63,094 bases of DNA from an uncultured Lachnospiraceae bacterium (GCA_934418125.1 CAKRWT010000011.1:1-63094), one strand, 5' to 3'; shown: positions 18,253 through 27,421, counted from the stretch's first letter. Notes: generated from the letters alone by a model not told the origin. Translations and numbers: made by a program.

Positions 18253-18281
18253 AAAAGTGCAGCACAACCGCCTGCACTTTT
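18253..18281 (-). terminator. Terminator after cupin gene
   Basis: AAAAGTGCAG (18253-18262) and CTGCACTTTT (18272-18281) form a 10-base stem with a nine-base loop and flanking T/A runs. It separates the DUF362-cupin unit from the rsmH-like operon; the rest of 18122-18313 shows nothing else. Confidence 0.75.
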
Positions 18282-18313
18282 TCTATTACTGCCTCTTAAG
18301 ATAGCATAGGGAA

Positions 18314-18643
18314 TCATTGTTCCGGAACCACTGCGTAAAACTCAATGACCTGGTCGCTTTCGTTCCGCAGACTATGGCTATGTCCTTTCGGACAGAAATG
18401 GCAGTTACCGGCTGTCAGAACTTCTTTCCCATCGTCATACAATACCACTCCCTGTCCCTTTAACATAAAAATGATTTCACTATTGGTCTCATGGGTATGA
18501 TAACCGATGGTTGCTCCTGGCTCCAGGGTAGCCCGCATAATCTTCATAGTATTATCTGAATACATCCGGTTCTTGATTTCTTTCTCACCACCCTTAAAAT
18601 TAGGAATCACATTTTCTTTCATCTCATCAAACTGAAGTATCAT
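18314..18643 (-). CDS. Cupin-domain protein
   Basis: A 109-residue single cupin (small beta barrel). Metal-ligand motifs are GYHTHETNSEIIFMLKG (first motif, two His and a Glu) and FCPKGHSHSLRN (second motif His). AGAGGGG lies upstream of the ATG. It is 15 bases after the DUF362 ferredoxin gene and followed by a terminator, so both form a two-gene unit. Small cupins include isomerases, dioxygenases and sugar-binding regulators; the substrate cannot be told. Confidence 0.85.
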   Translation of the reverse strand: MILQFDEMKENVIPNFKGGEKEIKNRMYSDNTMKIMRATLEPGATIGYHTHETNSEIIFMLKGQGVVLYDDGKEVLTAGNCHFCPKGHSHSLRNESDQVIEFYAVVPEQ

Positions 18644-18658
18644 TTCATACCCCTCTTT

Positions 18659-19777
18659 CTAAATGGTAATCAGCTCATACTGGTCTGTACCAAGTCCAAT
18701 CTTTACTGCATGGGAAATACAGGACTTCCACTCTGTATCCGGATGAGTCATGTGGAAATGGTCATGTTCTTCTTTCCCACCATGCTTCTTAATATTCTCT
18801 CCTAATACACTGTCGTCTACCGGTGTCATCTGATTACACAGGTCTGCACATGCCTGATCCAAAGCTACCGGATCAAAAGATGCCAACATACCAACATTCG
18901 GAATAATCGGAATATCATTCTCTGCATGACAGTCACAGTTAGGTGATACATCACAGATTAAAGATACGTGGAAGCATGGTCTGTCCTTACATACGGCAAG
19001 ACTGTACTCTGCCATCCGGTAGTTGAGCATTGCCAGGGAATCTGCAAAGTCTGCGGAAATGGCATCTTTCGGGCAGACGGCCAGACATCGTCCACAGCCT
19101 ACACACTTATCATGGTCAATGGTTGCCTTTCCATTCTCAATAACCGGTGCTCCATGCGCACAAATTTTCCGGCAGGCACCACACCCTACGCAGGCTGACT
19201 TATTTGCGCTTGGTTTTCCCTCGCAGTGCTGTTCCATCTTACCGGCTCTGGAACCGCATCCCATACCGATATTTTTTAAAGTTCCTCCAAAGCCTGCCAT
19301 CTCATGTCCCTTAAAATGAGTCAGGGATATGAAAATATCTGCATCCATAATTGCATGTCCTATTTTAGCTTCTTTTACATATTCTCCGTCAATCGGAACG
19401 ATGGTTTCATCGGTTCCTTTCAGACCATCTCCGATGATGACATGGCAGCCGGTCTGATATGGAGAAAATCCATTTACATAGGCGGTCTCCAGATGATCTA
19501 AGGCATTCTTTCTGCTTCCCACATACAGGGTATTACAGTCTGTTAAGAATGGCTTGCCACCCAGTTCTTTTACATAGTCGGCGACTACTCTGGCATAATT
19601 GGGTCGAAGGAATGCCAGATTGCCGTACTCGCCAAAGTGAATTTTAATTGCTGCGTATTTATCGGTAAAATCAATATTTTCAAATCCTGCCGTCTTCATC
19701 AGGCGATGCAGCTTCTGCAGCAGATTCTCATTTCCTGTGGCTTTAAAGGATGTAAAATATACCTTTGCTTTTTCCAT
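18659..19777 (-). CDS. DUF362 protein with two [4Fe-4S] clusters
   Basis: A 372-residue protein. The N-terminal and central part is a DUF362 domain (AAIKIHFGEYGN, LTHFKGHEMAGFGGTLKN). It is interrupted near residues 190-240 by a ferredoxin-like pair of cysteine motifs, CVGCGACRKIC and CVGCGRCLAVCP, each of CxxCxxCxxxC form. Extra cysteines occur in ICDVSPNCDCHAEND. GGAGG precedes ATG. Family members are uncharacterised iron-sulfur proteins common in anaerobes. The role is probably redox, perhaps with the downstream cupin as accessory. Confidence 0.85.
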   Translation of the reverse strand: MEKAKVYFTSFKATGNENLLQKLHRLMKTAGFENIDFTDKYAAIKIHFGEYGNLAFLRPNYARVVADYVKELGGKPFLTDCNTLYVGSRKNALDHLETAYVNGFSPYQTGCHVIIGDGLKGTDETIVPIDGEYVKEAKIGHAIMDADIFISLTHFKGHEMAGFGGTLKNIGMGCGSRAGKMEQHCEGKPSANKSACVGCGACRKICAHGAPVIENGKATIDHDKCVGCGRCLAVCPKDAISADFADSLAMLNYRMAEYSLAVCKDRPCFHVSLICDVSPNCDCHAENDIPIIPNVGMLASFDPVALDQACADLCNQMTPVDDSVLGENIKKHGGKEEHDHFHMTHPDTEWKSCISHAVKIGLGTDQYELITI

Positions 19778-19811
19778 TGTTGTTCCTCCCGATTTCTTAT
19801 TCTCCAGTGAA

Positions 19812-19841
19812 ATTATAGCATAAGTGTATCGGGAAAGTCTA
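19812..19841 (-). promoter_or_regulatory. Promoter for DUF362-cupin unit
   Basis: On the minus strand an extended -10 (TGCTATAAT, core 19817-19812) lies 34 bases before the DUF362 start. A weak -35 (TAGACT, 19841-19836) is 18 bases further upstream. Confidence 0.5.
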
Positions 19842-19882
19842 TTTCCAACTGTATAATATTTCCTAATCCTAATACTTTCCTA

Positions 19883-20821
19883 TTATTTCCTGATATTTTC
19901 CAAAACTGCATTTGGGATGGTAAACTGTACACAACCCATATACATAGGTGCCACGTCCCCCTCATTAAAAGCAATGACAACCTCTCCTGCCTCGTTTAAA
20001 TAAAAGCCGGTATCGTCTGTAATTTTATCAAAATTCCACTCTTCTACCTCTGGGTCATCCAGCCAGTAGGTAACCATATCATCAGCTGCCATCTGCTCCC
20101 GCATCTGTTCTTTGATATTCGCGCTGATAGGGGTAATATAGTCTGCCCCTTCCCTGAATAAATCGGCTAACTGAATCTGCTCGCCGGTTCTTAAATCAAT
20201 GGTATAGTAGTAGTTCCACTCTACACCACTTCCTGCTCCCTGGTAGCAGTTCAATTTCAGTGTAAAATAGGTATCTGTGGCAGCAATTACTTCCGAAGTA
20301 ACCGACATACTCTGATAACCTTCCTCCGCTTTCAAACCTTCTTCAAACTCTGCTATCATCTGTTTCGTAATTTTATCAATCTGGGCATTGATTTCTTCTG
20401 TGGTAAGCTGCATCTGCTGCTCTGTCTGGACATCTTTTTCGCTATCGGTATTCTCCTTAACAGCCCCCATCTGATTTTCTGTATTGACAACCAACTGAGG
20501 AACCTGGACATCTGCGCTGTTACGTTCATCTTCATACTGATAATCCCGGAAAGTTACTACTTCCACCCACTTGGATAGAATCGGCACCTGTCCCATGGCA
20601 TGCGCCACCTGAACGGAAGTATTGGGTAATAAAACCATTACTGCAAGCGCTGCCACGACTGCCATAGATACCTTTCTCCTGATATGTCCTGTCTGTTCCT
20701 GTCTGTTTTCTTTCTTTGCCTGCTCTATTCTTTTCTTCATCTGCGCCACCTGCACCTCGTTCATTTTTCCTTCCTTGTATTCCTTTTTCTGCTCCAACAT
20801 TTCCTTTTCTCTATCTTTCAT
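19883..20821 (-). CDS. RsiV-like anti-sigma factor (DUF3298 ectodomain)
   Basis: A 312-residue single-pass membrane protein. A charged, helical cytoplasmic segment (about 1-50) would hold the sigma factor. One membrane span (about 51-68) is followed by an extracellular domain whose end matches DUF3298/RsiV: WNYYYTIDLRTGEQIQLADL and FNEGDVAPMYMGCVQFTIPN. It lies 27 bases downstream of an ECF sigma gene. In Bacillus subtilis RsiV holds SigV at the membrane and is cleaved when its ectodomain binds lysozyme. The same logic is likely here, but the ligand is inferred. Confidence 0.85.
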   Translation of the reverse strand: MKDREKEMLEQKKEYKEGKMNEVQVAQMKKRIEQAKKENRQEQTGHIRRKVSMAVVAALAVMVLLPNTSVQVAHAMGQVPILSKWVEVVTFRDYQYEDERNSADVQVPQLVVNTENQMGAVKENTDSEKDVQTEQQMQLTTEEINAQIDKITKQMIAEFEEGLKAEEGYQSMSVTSEVIAATDTYFTLKLNCYQGAGSGVEWNYYYTIDLRTGEQIQLADLFREGADYITPISANIKEQMREQMAADDMVTYWLDDPEVEEWNFDKITDDTGFYLNEAGEVVIAFNEGDVAPMYMGCVQFTIPNAVLENIRK

Positions 20822-20848
20822 AAACAGTCAGCTCCTTTCTTCTTGTCT

Positions 20849-21331
20849 CTATTCCAGTTCCAGCTTTAATTTTTTAAGGCTTCTGTACAACCGGCTCTTT
20901 ATGGTGCTTAAGTTCTCTCCCAGCACCTCTGCAATTTCCGACAACTTCATTTCTTCAAAATACTTTAATTCTACCACTGCCTTGTCTTCCTTGGACAGAT
21001 TGTTTAAAGCTCTTTTTAAATCTACATTCTCATAAGAATCCTCCTGTCCGATTACCTCTGCCATCTGGTCAATATCTTCCGTACTCTTTTCCTGATAATT
21101 TTTAAAAATTTCATTTAACATAATACGGTATATCCAGGTTGCCGCATAGACTTCCTCTCGCAGGGTATGTGCCTTCCGGATTGCCTGATAGGCGCCATTT
21201 TGTACTATATCCCCTGCATCCATTTCATTCTTTACATAGCTGTATGCCAACCGGTAATATTTATCGTAATCCCGTAACAGTATCTCTTCTACGATTTTTT
21301 CTTTTGTCCGTTTGGTTGGTATCCTTCCCAT
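20849..21331 (-). CDS. ECF sigma factor, SigV-like
   Basis: A 160-residue group 4 sigma factor. Region 2 (about residues 18-75) contains YRLAYSYVKNEMDAGDIVQN and ATWIYRIMLNEIFKNYQ. Region 4 (about 105-158) contains VVELKYFEEMKLSEIAEVLG and STIKSRLYRSLKKLK, the -35-binding helix-turn-helix. AGGAGGCGAAG precedes the ATG. Paired with the DUF3298 anti-sigma gene downstream, it resembles the lysozyme-responsive SigV-RsiV envelope stress module. Confidence 0.92.
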   Translation of the reverse strand: MGRIPTKRTKEKIVEEILLRDYDKYYRLAYSYVKNEMDAGDIVQNGAYQAIRKAHTLREEVYAATWIYRIMLNEIFKNYQEKSTEDIDQMAEVIGQEDSYENVDLKRALNNLSKEDKAVVELKYFEEMKLSEIAEVLGENLSTIKSRLYRSLKKLKLELE

Positions 21332-21358
21332 ATCTTCGCCTCCTTCTCTGTTTTAAAA

Positions 21359-21381
21359 GTACACCACCTTTTTACAGTTTC
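21359..21381 (-). promoter_or_regulatory. Possible ECF-type autoregulatory promoter
   Basis: A GAAAC box (21381-21377) lies about 45 bases upstream of the sigma gene with a GTAC-like box (21362-21359) downstream. ECF promoters often carry an AAC -35 core and are autoregulated. The -10 match is poor, so this is a suggestion only. Confidence 0.25.
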
Positions 21382-21460
21382 TTTCTCTTTTAATAATTAG
21401 ATAATTCCCGCACACGAAAAGTTTCAAAAAAATTAGAATTATTTATAAATTTCTTATCAA

Positions 21461-21492
21461 AAAACCGGTACAGTATGTTTCTGCACCGGTTT
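21461..21492 (-). terminator. Terminator after AEC permease gene
   Basis: AAACCGGTACAG (21462-21473) pairs with CTGCACCGGTTT (21481-21492) with one mismatch. On the minus strand it is followed by a T run. Confidence 0.75.
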
Positions 21493-21554
21493 ATTATGAT
21501 TGCTTTTGCTATCACTGTCTTGGAATAAATTTTTTGCCAGGTATTTATCCTGCC

Positions 21555-22481
21555 TTACATTATCGCTGCCACTACCGCATAAACCGCAATGGATACGAAA
21601 CAATACAGAGAATTCGTCGTTGACACATAAGAACTGCCTTCCTCTGATTTTAAGAAAGACTGCATACTAAAGGTAGCCGGGGCCGACATGTAAATGATAA
21701 TGGCAATGTCCCGTACCTGATTGCTACCCATCCAGAAACGGACACAGAACAATACTCCGGCAATCATGCAGGCCTGTAATAAAAAGCGCAGTAAAATGGT
21801 CTGAAAGCAAGGTTTTAACAGCCGCACATTCGGTTCCATTTCATAGCCTACAATAATCAGGATAATGGCAGAAAGTGGTGTGATTATCATATCCTTTGTG
21901 GCAAGATAGGCTTCTCCCAACGGAGAACCGATAAGCAGATTCAATAATCCCGTAATTCCGGCAGCCAATCCCAACACCGTGGCAATAAAGGAAGGATTCC
22001 GGGTGGAATCTACCCATAACTGCTTTATACTGATTCGCTCGCCACCTTCTACCTGGCTTAACAGACTCATATAGATACTGAAGCCAAATAACAACCCCGC
22101 AATATCCAACAGGGCAATCTGGGATAAATTCTCTGCCCCGCACAAATTCGCAAACAATGGGTATGCCATCATTCCCCCTTCGTAGACACTGACCATAAAG
22201 GGTACATATTTCTTATAAGGTTCTTTCACAAACGCCTTCAATAGGAAGCCAATGCCAAAAGATACCACCAACATCCCAAACATAATTCCAACAATCTTGA
22301 CTGCATTCCCAGAATAGGCTGCTGTTCCCAGGGCATGGAAAATAGCCACTGGTAAAATAATTTTCGTGGTCAGAAACTTCAGCCCATCAATACTGCTTCT
22401 TTTCAGAAAATTCATTTTCCGGCAGAACATTCCCAATAGAATCATAATCAGTACCGGTAATAACACTTCTAATACTCTCAT
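21555..22481 (-). CDS. AEC family transporter (auxin efflux carrier-like)
   Basis: A 308-residue membrane protein with about ten hydrophobic segments in the AEC pattern of two five-helix halves. It starts MRVLEVLLPVLIMILLGMFC. The first-half motif MMAYPLFANLCGAENLSQIA and the C-terminal APATFSMQSFLKSEEGSSYV are typical. Bacterial members export organic acids or amino acids. The strongest ribosome binding element (GAGGAG) is 13 bases before ATG, a little far, with AGAGG directly abutting. It is the last gene after the split ThrE exporter (21-base gap), so an export function for amino acids is plausible. Confidence 0.85.
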   Translation of the reverse strand: MRVLEVLLPVLIMILLGMFCRKMNFLKRSSIDGLKFLTTKIILPVAIFHALGTAAYSGNAVKIVGIMFGMLVVSFGIGFLLKAFVKEPYKKYVPFMVSVYEGGMMAYPLFANLCGAENLSQIALLDIAGLLFGFSIYMSLLSQVEGGERISIKQLWVDSTRNPSFIATVLGLAAGITGLLNLLIGSPLGEAYLATKDMIITPLSAIILIIVGYEMEPNVRLLKPCFQTILLRFLLQACMIAGVLFCVRFWMGSNQVRDIAIIIYMSAPATFSMQSFLKSEEGSSYVSTTNSLYCFVSIAVYAVVAAIM

Positions 22482-22502
22482 CCTCTTGTACTTTCTCCTC
22501 AG

Positions 22503-22949
22503 TTATAAATGTCTTCTATGATACCGCTTCGCGCGCATAGTCCGAAATACCAGCGTTGTCAGCGTAATTCCCGCTGCCATGGAAGCGGCAAACAGAAACG
22601 CATAACTTCCCTCCCTGGCAAACTCATCCACTTTCCCATGCATCAGGCTGTTCATTGCCCGGTACAATGGTGCCCCTGGAATCAGGGGAATTAACACGGA
22701 TACCAGAAAAACGGTTACCGGTGTCTTAAAAAGAATTGCCATAATCTCTGCATACAGGGAAAGCACTACACAGGCAGCAAAGCTGCTGGCATAATCGTTT
22801 CCCGTTAGTTTTTGGGTCAGCAGATATACCGCCCAGGAAGCAATTCCACCCACTGCAATCACAGGAAGCTTCTTTCCCCGAATATTATATAAAACAGCAA
22901 AACCCAGGGAACCCATCCCCGCCATCAAAAGCTGTATTACTTCCTTCAT
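22503..22949 (-). CDS. Threonine/serine exporter, small subunit (ThrE_2/DUF3815)
   Basis: A 148-residue four-helix membrane protein starting MKEVIQLLMAGMGSLGFAVL. PLIPGAPLYRAM in the third helix region is the hallmark of the C-terminal half of ThrE. In many Firmicutes ThrE is split into a long N-terminal part and this short part, encoded next to each other; here the long part lies directly upstream (17-base gap). The pair is predicted to export threonine and serine. Confidence 0.88.
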   Translation of the reverse strand: MKEVIQLLMAGMGSLGFAVLYNIRGKKLPVIAVGGIASWAVYLLTQKLTGNDYASSFAACVVLSLYAEIMAILFKTPVTVFLVSVLIPLIPGAPLYRAMNSLMHGKVDEFAREGSYAFLFAASMAAGITLTTLVFRTMRAKRYHRRHL

Positions 22950-22966
22950 CTTTCCTTACTCCAATT

Positions 22967-23722
22967 CTAAAATAAAAAACCCGCAATATTAAATCCAAAG
23001 GCTATAATAACAGCTAACAGAACAGATTCCATAAAACGAATCAGTCCGGTAATCGTATCCCCGGAAAACATATCCCGAAGAGAATTCGTAAATGCCACTC
23101 CCGGAATCAGCAGCATAATATTTCCGATACTAATCATATCTGCATGTTCTGCCAGGGAAAAACAGACTGCCAGGTTTGCCAGAAATCCTCCAGCCGCTGA
23201 ACAAACAAGCGCATTGAACAGATAATTGGCTGCTGTCTTCTTCATAAAAGTCATTAGAAACTTAAGTAGTACTCCAATCAAAGCCGATACCAGCATATCC
23301 CGCATATTACCACCGAAGAATACGCAGAAACTTCCTGAAATCAGTGCGTAATCAAGTACCAGCCAAAAAGAGGAATAGCCAGATTCTTGCCGTATCCTGT
23401 TAATTTCTGTTTCCATCTCTTCAAAGCTTATTCCTTCTTCGCAGATTTTCCGCGACAGACCATTTAACTCCTCCAGCTTATGGAAATCATTGACCGTATT
23501 TACCACTCTTCTTGTCTGAGTACAGCTTCCAAATTCTTTTCCATAAATAGACGCACTCATATTCGAGGTAATGGAAAAGACATCTGCCCGTTCCGCACCG
23601 CCCGCCAGACAGATTCTTCTTACCGTATCTTCTACCCTTCCTACTTCCGCTCCATTTTCTAAAAGTAGTTCTCCGATATCCATGGCATAATATAGATATT
23701 GTTCTGCATCCTGCCTGTTCAA
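22967..23722 (-). CDS. Threonine/serine exporter, large subunit (ThrE N-terminal, DUF1212)
   Basis: A 251-residue protein. A cytoplasmic N-terminal domain of about 115 residues (GELLLENGAEVGRVEDTVRR, then SNMSASI) is followed by five membrane helices including LLIPGVAFTNSLRDMFSGDT. It uses a TTG start: GGAG lies five bases before TTG AAC AGG, and no ATG or GTG fits the family start better. With the next gene it rebuilds a full ThrE-type exporter. Confidence 0.88.
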   Translation of the reverse strand: MNRQDAEQYLYYAMDIGELLLENGAEVGRVEDTVRRICLAGGAERADVFSITSNMSASIYGKEFGSCTQTRRVVNTVNDFHKLEELNGLSRKICEEGISFEEMETEINRIRQESGYSSFWLVLDYALISGSFCVFFGGNMRDMLVSALIGVLLKFLMTFMKKTAANYLFNALVCSAAGGFLANLAVCFSLAEHADMISIGNIMLLIPGVAFTNSLRDMFSGDTITGLIRFMESVLLAVIIAFGFNIAGFLF

Positions 23723-23793
23723 AATCTCTCCGCCTTTTCTTTCTTTTTATTGCCGCATAGGATATGTGCACGTCATATGGGAATTCACATGAA

Positions 23794-24468
23794 TTAAATT
23801 TCGAACTTGTAACCCATTCCCCATATTGTCTTAATCAGATTCCCCTTCTCTCCAATTTTACTACGAAGCTTTTTAACATGTGTATCTATCGTTCTGGCAT
23901 CTCCGAAATAGTCGTAATTCCATACACTGTTTAATATCTTCTCTCTGGAAAGTGCAATTCCTTTATTCTCCATAAAATAGGTCAGCAATTCAAACTCTTT
24001 ATAGCTTAAATCAATGGGATTCCCATCCACCGTCACACTATGAGCCGCCTTATCAATCCGGATGCCTCCTGCTTCCAAAATATCATCTGCACTGACCTGA
24101 CTGGTTCTGCGCAGGATAGCCTCCACCCTGGCTACCAGAATTTTCGGGCTGAAGGGCTTGGAAATATACTCATCTACTCCCAGTTCAAATCCCTGTAGTT
24201 CATCCCGTTCATCCGTCTTGGCTGTCAGCATGATAATGGGCACTTTCGAATAGGCCCGTATCTCACGGCACACCTGCCAGCCATCCATCTTTGGCATCAT
24301 CACGTCCAGAATAATCAGGTCAATATCATTCTGCTCAAAAAAGATATCCAGCGCCTGTTCACCATCCTCTGCTTCAACAACTTCATAGTTACTTTTTACC
24401 AGGAAATCCTTTACCAGCTTACGCATCCGGCTTTCATCATCTACTACCAGTATTTTCCGTTTCTCCAT
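23794..24468 (-). CDS. OmpR/PhoB-family response regulator, orphan
   Basis: A 224-residue transcription factor. The receiver domain has the acidic pair VVDDES, Asp55 in LIILDVMMPKMDGWQV and Lys in YISKPFSPK. The winged-helix domain (about 125-224) has SYKEFELLTYFMENKGIALS, REKILNSVWNYDYFGDARTI and the C-terminal IKTIWGMGYKFEI. No histidine kinase gene is adjacent. The ribosome binding site is weak (AGAAAGG about 14 bases upstream). It could be the regulator of a distant kinase; a link to the Pho-like box at ppk1 is speculation. Confidence 0.92.
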   Translation of the reverse strand: MEKRKILVVDDESRMRKLVKDFLVKSNYEVVEAEDGEQALDIFFEQNDIDLIILDVMMPKMDGWQVCREIRAYSKVPIIMLTAKTDERDELQGFELGVDEYISKPFSPKILVARVEAILRRTSQVSADDILEAGGIRIDKAAHSVTVDGNPIDLSYKEFELLTYFMENKGIALSREKILNSVWNYDYFGDARTIDTHVKKLRSKIGEKGNLIKTIWGMGYKFEI

Positions 24469-24557
24469 TTTTAATAACCATGCCTTTCTTATCTCTGCAA
24501 ATCTGTATTTCGTCTTCGCTTTCAGCTTATCTTATAATTATGTCTAAACTGTGATAT

Positions 24558-25118
24558 CTATGGTGTAATATTCAACTCCCGTTCTGCCTTTCTGACCGCT
24601 CTCTCCCTCTGTGTCAGTTCCTGCTCCCACTGGGAATACTCATTTAATACTGCAGTCCTATAATTCAGAATATTAGCATTATCACTTTTTAACGTAATCA
24701 AAAACATAGCTCCTACTAACAATACCAACAAAATATTTATCAACAAAGAAGTAATGAATTTACTCTTATACTCCGGTTTCGGTCTTCTTGCCTCTACACT
24801 TTTCCGGATAGACTGATTGTTTGCTGTCTTATTCGTAAACGTGGCATAAAAAGGCACCGGCTGTATCTTGTCTTTAGGAATTCCCCACTTAACCATTTTT
24901 TCCTGCATGCTCTGTAAATATTGCAGTCCGATAGGAGTCATAAACACCTTGTTTTCAATCGCCTTATTATAAACCAATAATACATTCTGGGGCTGCTTAT
25001 AATTCAAGTGGCTCTCCAATTGTTCCATCTTTTGTATTTCCATTCTCGCAGTCTCAGCATCTGCAAGCGTTGCAAACTGATATCCGTCTACGATTAATTC
25101 TTCCTCTTCTTTATTCAT
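24558..25118 (-). CDS. Hypothetical membrane protein (186 aa)
   Basis: Starts MNKEEEELIVDGYQFATLAD. I prefer the ATG at 25118 (GGAG nine bases upstream) to one at 25133 that has no binding site. Residues 1-110 look soluble, with a repeated MQxM/LESHL helical pattern. One membrane span covers about 121-143, and the tail (about 150-180) is charged and coiled-coil-like (QWEQELTQRERAVRKAEREL). I do not recognise the family. A neighbouring chemoreceptor gene ends in a terminator before it, so it is transcribed separately. Confidence 0.65.
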   Translation of the reverse strand: MNKEEEELIVDGYQFATLADAETARMEIQKMEQLESHLNYKQPQNVLLVYNKAIENKVFMTPIGLQYLQSMQEKMVKWGIPKDKIQPVPFYATFTNKTANNQSIRKSVEARRPKPEYKSKFITSLLINILLVLLVGAMFLITLKSDNANILNYRTAVLNEYSQWEQELTQRERAVRKAERELNITP

Positions 25119-25257
25119 GTACATTCTCTCCATTCCGGATTCTATTATATTTTATTTATTCTATCAAGAAAGCGAACTCCTTTCAAGAAAAATGCAACTC
25201 TTCCCTTTTGCTTTCTTATGAGATATTTTTACTACGCAAAATATTTTTTCTGCAATA

Positions 25258-25303
25258 AAAATCTCCTTAGGAAACGATACGAAACCCTGCCTAAGGAGAT
25301 TTT
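25258..25303 (-). terminator. Terminator after chemoreceptor gene
   Basis: AAAATCTCCTTAGG (25258-25271) pairs perfectly with CCTAAGGAGATTTT (25290-25303): a 14-base stem with an 18-base loop. On the minus strand it is followed by TTATT. Confidence 0.8.
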
Positions 25304-25327
25304 ATACTTTTTCTATTTTCTATTATA

Positions 25328-27064
25328 CTACAGTTTGAAGATACTCATATCTTTCTCCAGACCGCTTGCAATTTCTTTTAATTGAGAAGAGTTCTCTGAA
25401 ATATGATAGACAATATTGCTGACTTCTGTTACCGATGCCGAGGTTTCCTCTGTACTTGCTGCATTCTCTTCTGCAATTGCTGTCAGATTCTGAACCGCAT
25501 CTACTACTGTAACTCTTACTTCCTCCAATTTCTGTGTCTTTTCTGCAATTCGGCTGACACCATCCATGGAATCTGCAATACCAGTCTTGACCTGTGTAAA
25601 TATTTCGTCTGTCTTTGCCACACTCTCATTCTGGCTGCTCATGATATCCTTTACCTGCTTCATCGTTTCTACTGACTTCTCTGAATCAGTAATTAAGGAA
25701 TCAATAATTGCCTCAATCTGTCTTGCTGATTCATTCGACTGCTCTGCCAGTTTCTGAATCTGTCCAGCCACTACCGCAAAACCTCTTCCCTGCTCTCCAG
25801 CTCTCGCTGCCTCAATCGTAGCATTTAAAGATAACAGATTTGTTTCTTCCGCAATGGAGGTAATCAATGTCGTTGCTTCGCGAATCTTAAGCGCTGACTC
25901 ATTCGTTGTATTTGTCTGTTCATAAATAACATCAATCGCTTCGCCTGCCTGTGCATTAATTCTCTCCAATGCCATCAGGATATTAGATGCTTCTTCACTG
26001 GATTCTTTCATACTCTGGGCATTGTTCAACAGTTCTTTTGCTTCCTCTGCTGTCTCTTCTACCATATTACCCATCATGATAACATTTTCGGTCGCCTTCT
26101 GAGTCTCACCTGCCTGAGATGTAGCTCCCTGGGAAATCTCACCCACTGCCTTTTCTACCTGTTCAATCGTAGATGCAGTTTCTGTCGCATTCGTGCTCAA
26201 AGAATCCGATGCATTAAACAGGTGCTTACTCTGTTTCTGCAAATCAGATACTACTGTGACCAGCTGTTTACGCAATTCAATAACAGCACGGCTCATCATA
26301 CCAGTTTCATCTTTTCTGGCGGCCAGCTTGTCCTGCCCTTCAATCTCAGCAAAATCCATGTGTGCCAGACGACCTACTATCTCAGTTCCCCGAATAACCG
26401 GTTTTATAATACTGATAATTATCAGATATGCAATGATGCCAAACAAAATCAGGGATGCCATGATACAGAGTGAATTAACGGCTGTAATCCTGGTTACCGG
26501 TGCCATAATCTCATCATTATCGGCAGATACTACCAAAATACACTCGCCTCCACTCGTTACCGCATAAGCTGCATATTTGGTAATTCCTTTAAAATCATAT
26601 TCTACTACTTCCGGTTCTGGTATCTGTCCAGACTGAATCTGCTCTACAACACCTTTTATAATCACATTTTCTACCGGCTGTCCTACCTTTTCCTGTGTGG
26701 GGTGGTATAACATTGTACCACTGGCAGATACCAGATATGCATAACTGGAATCTATGCCGTCTATCCCAACTCCTTCCAGACTGGCTGCCAGATTGCTGTA
26801 GATAGTCGCAATCGTGTAGCCCTGTGCTCCTATCATCTGGTCTATAACTCTGCTATATGCGACTGCTGTGTCATACATATATTTTCTGTTTAACATGTTC
26901 AGCTGATTTTTTACACTACTCATTGTAACAGCAGACAGGCATATTCCCTGTGCTAACAATGCAAAGATAAGAACCATCACAATTTTGGTGCGAATGGAGT
27001 GCAGGAATGGTATCTTGCGTTCCTTCGTTTTCTTTTGTTCCTGATTTTTCTTTTCCTTAGCCAT
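25328..27064 (-). CDS. Methyl-accepting chemotaxis protein with Cache-like sensor
   Basis: A 578-residue receptor. A lysine-rich start is followed by a first membrane span (about 28-50). An extracellular domain of about 130 residues looks like a Cache sensor ([20 protein letters not shown], then [17 protein letters not shown]). A second span (about 195-218), a HAMP region and a signalling domain follow. The signalling hairpin tip reads [20 protein letters not shown] followed by [20 protein letters not shown]. No chemotaxis or flagellar operon is nearby. A consensus promoter lies at 27107-27134. Confidence 0.93.
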   Translation of the reverse strand: MAKEKKNQEQKKTKERKIPFLHSIRTKIVMVLIFALLAQGICLSAVTMSSVKNQLNMLNRKYMYDTAVAYSRVIDQMIGAQGYTIATIYSNLAASLEGVGIDGIDSSYAYLVSASGTMLYHPTQEKVGQPVENVIIKGVVEQIQSGQIPEPEVVEYDFKGITKYAAYAVTSGGECILVVSADNDEIMAPVTRITAVNSLCIMASLILFGIIAYLIIISIIKPVIRGTEIVGRLAHMDFAEIEGQDKLAARKDETGMMSRAVIELRKQLVTVVSDLQKQSKHLFNASDSLSTNATETASTIEQVEKAVGEISQGATSQAGETQKATENVIMMGNMVEETAEEAKELLNNAQSMKESSEEASNILMALERINAQAGEAIDVIYEQTNTTNESALKIREATTLITSIAEETNLLSLNATIEAARAGEQGRGFAVVAGQIQKLAEQSNESARQIEAIIDSLITDSEKSVETMKQVKDIMSSQNESVAKTDEIFTQVKTGIADSMDGVSRIAEKTQKLEEVRVTVVDAVQNLTAIAEENAASTEETSASVTEVSNIVYHISENSSQLKEIASGLEKDMSIFKL

Positions 27065-27106
27065 AATAAATATCTCCCTTAATATTATGTATTCCCTCTT
27101 ATAATT

Positions 27107-27134
27107 ATTTTACTAAATTATCCATTTCTGTCAA
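27107..27134 (-). promoter_or_regulatory. Sigma-A promoter for the chemoreceptor
   Basis: On the minus strand TTGACA (27134-27129), a 16-base spacer and TAAAAT (27112-27107) lie 43 bases before the gene. It looks like a housekeeping promoter, not a SigD/FliA motility promoter. Confidence 0.65.
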
Positions 27135-27285
27135 TATGTCCTTTGTGCATTTTGTTGCAATTTTAACTATTCCTTAACTTCCTTTTCATTTATATTTCGA
27201 CTGTATTTGTGATTTTTAAATACTTTATACAAAATCAAGTAAAATCAGCCTGTTTGCGCATATTATAATAGCAGGAGGTGCTGCC

Positions 27286-27351
27286 ATGTTAGCCTGGCTG
27301 TTCTATCTGTTTCAACTGCTTCACAGCAAAACACCACAAAAGACAAACTAA
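27286..27351 (+). CDS. Possible 21-residue hydrophobic microprotein
   Basis: ATG at 27286 is preceded by AGGAGG at a seven-base spacing, one of the strongest ribosome binding sites in the window. The ORF encodes 21 residues starting MLAWLFYLFQLLHSK and ending with a polar Lys/Thr/Asn tail: one short amphipathic or membrane-inserting helix. A TATAAT (27264-27269) is just upstream but so close that a transcript would be almost leaderless. A strong hairpin follows six bases after the stop. It could be a small membrane peptide or a type I toxin-like peptide; it could also be chance. Confidence 0.4.
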   Translation: MLAWLFYLFQLLHSKTPQKTN

Positions 27352-27356
27352 ATAAC

Positions 27357-27385
27357 GACAGCCAGACCTTTACCGTCTGGCTGTC
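27357..27385. terminator. Hairpin between the microORF and the NRPS operon end
   Basis: GACAGCCAGAC (27357-27367) pairs perfectly with GTCTGGCTGTC (27375-27385), an 11-base stem with a seven-base loop. T-rich sequence follows on the minus strand, so it probably ends the NRPS operon. It may serve both strands, although neither side has a long T run. Confidence 0.6.
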
Positions 27386-27421
27386 TGCCATCTGAAGATA
27401 CTTCACTTTTCAAGTACCTTT

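Noticed and set aside
27264..27269. TATAAT as promoter of the microORF
   Set aside because: It would start transcription inside the ribosome binding site, and no -35 box lies at a proper distance; kept only as a remark in the microORF entry.
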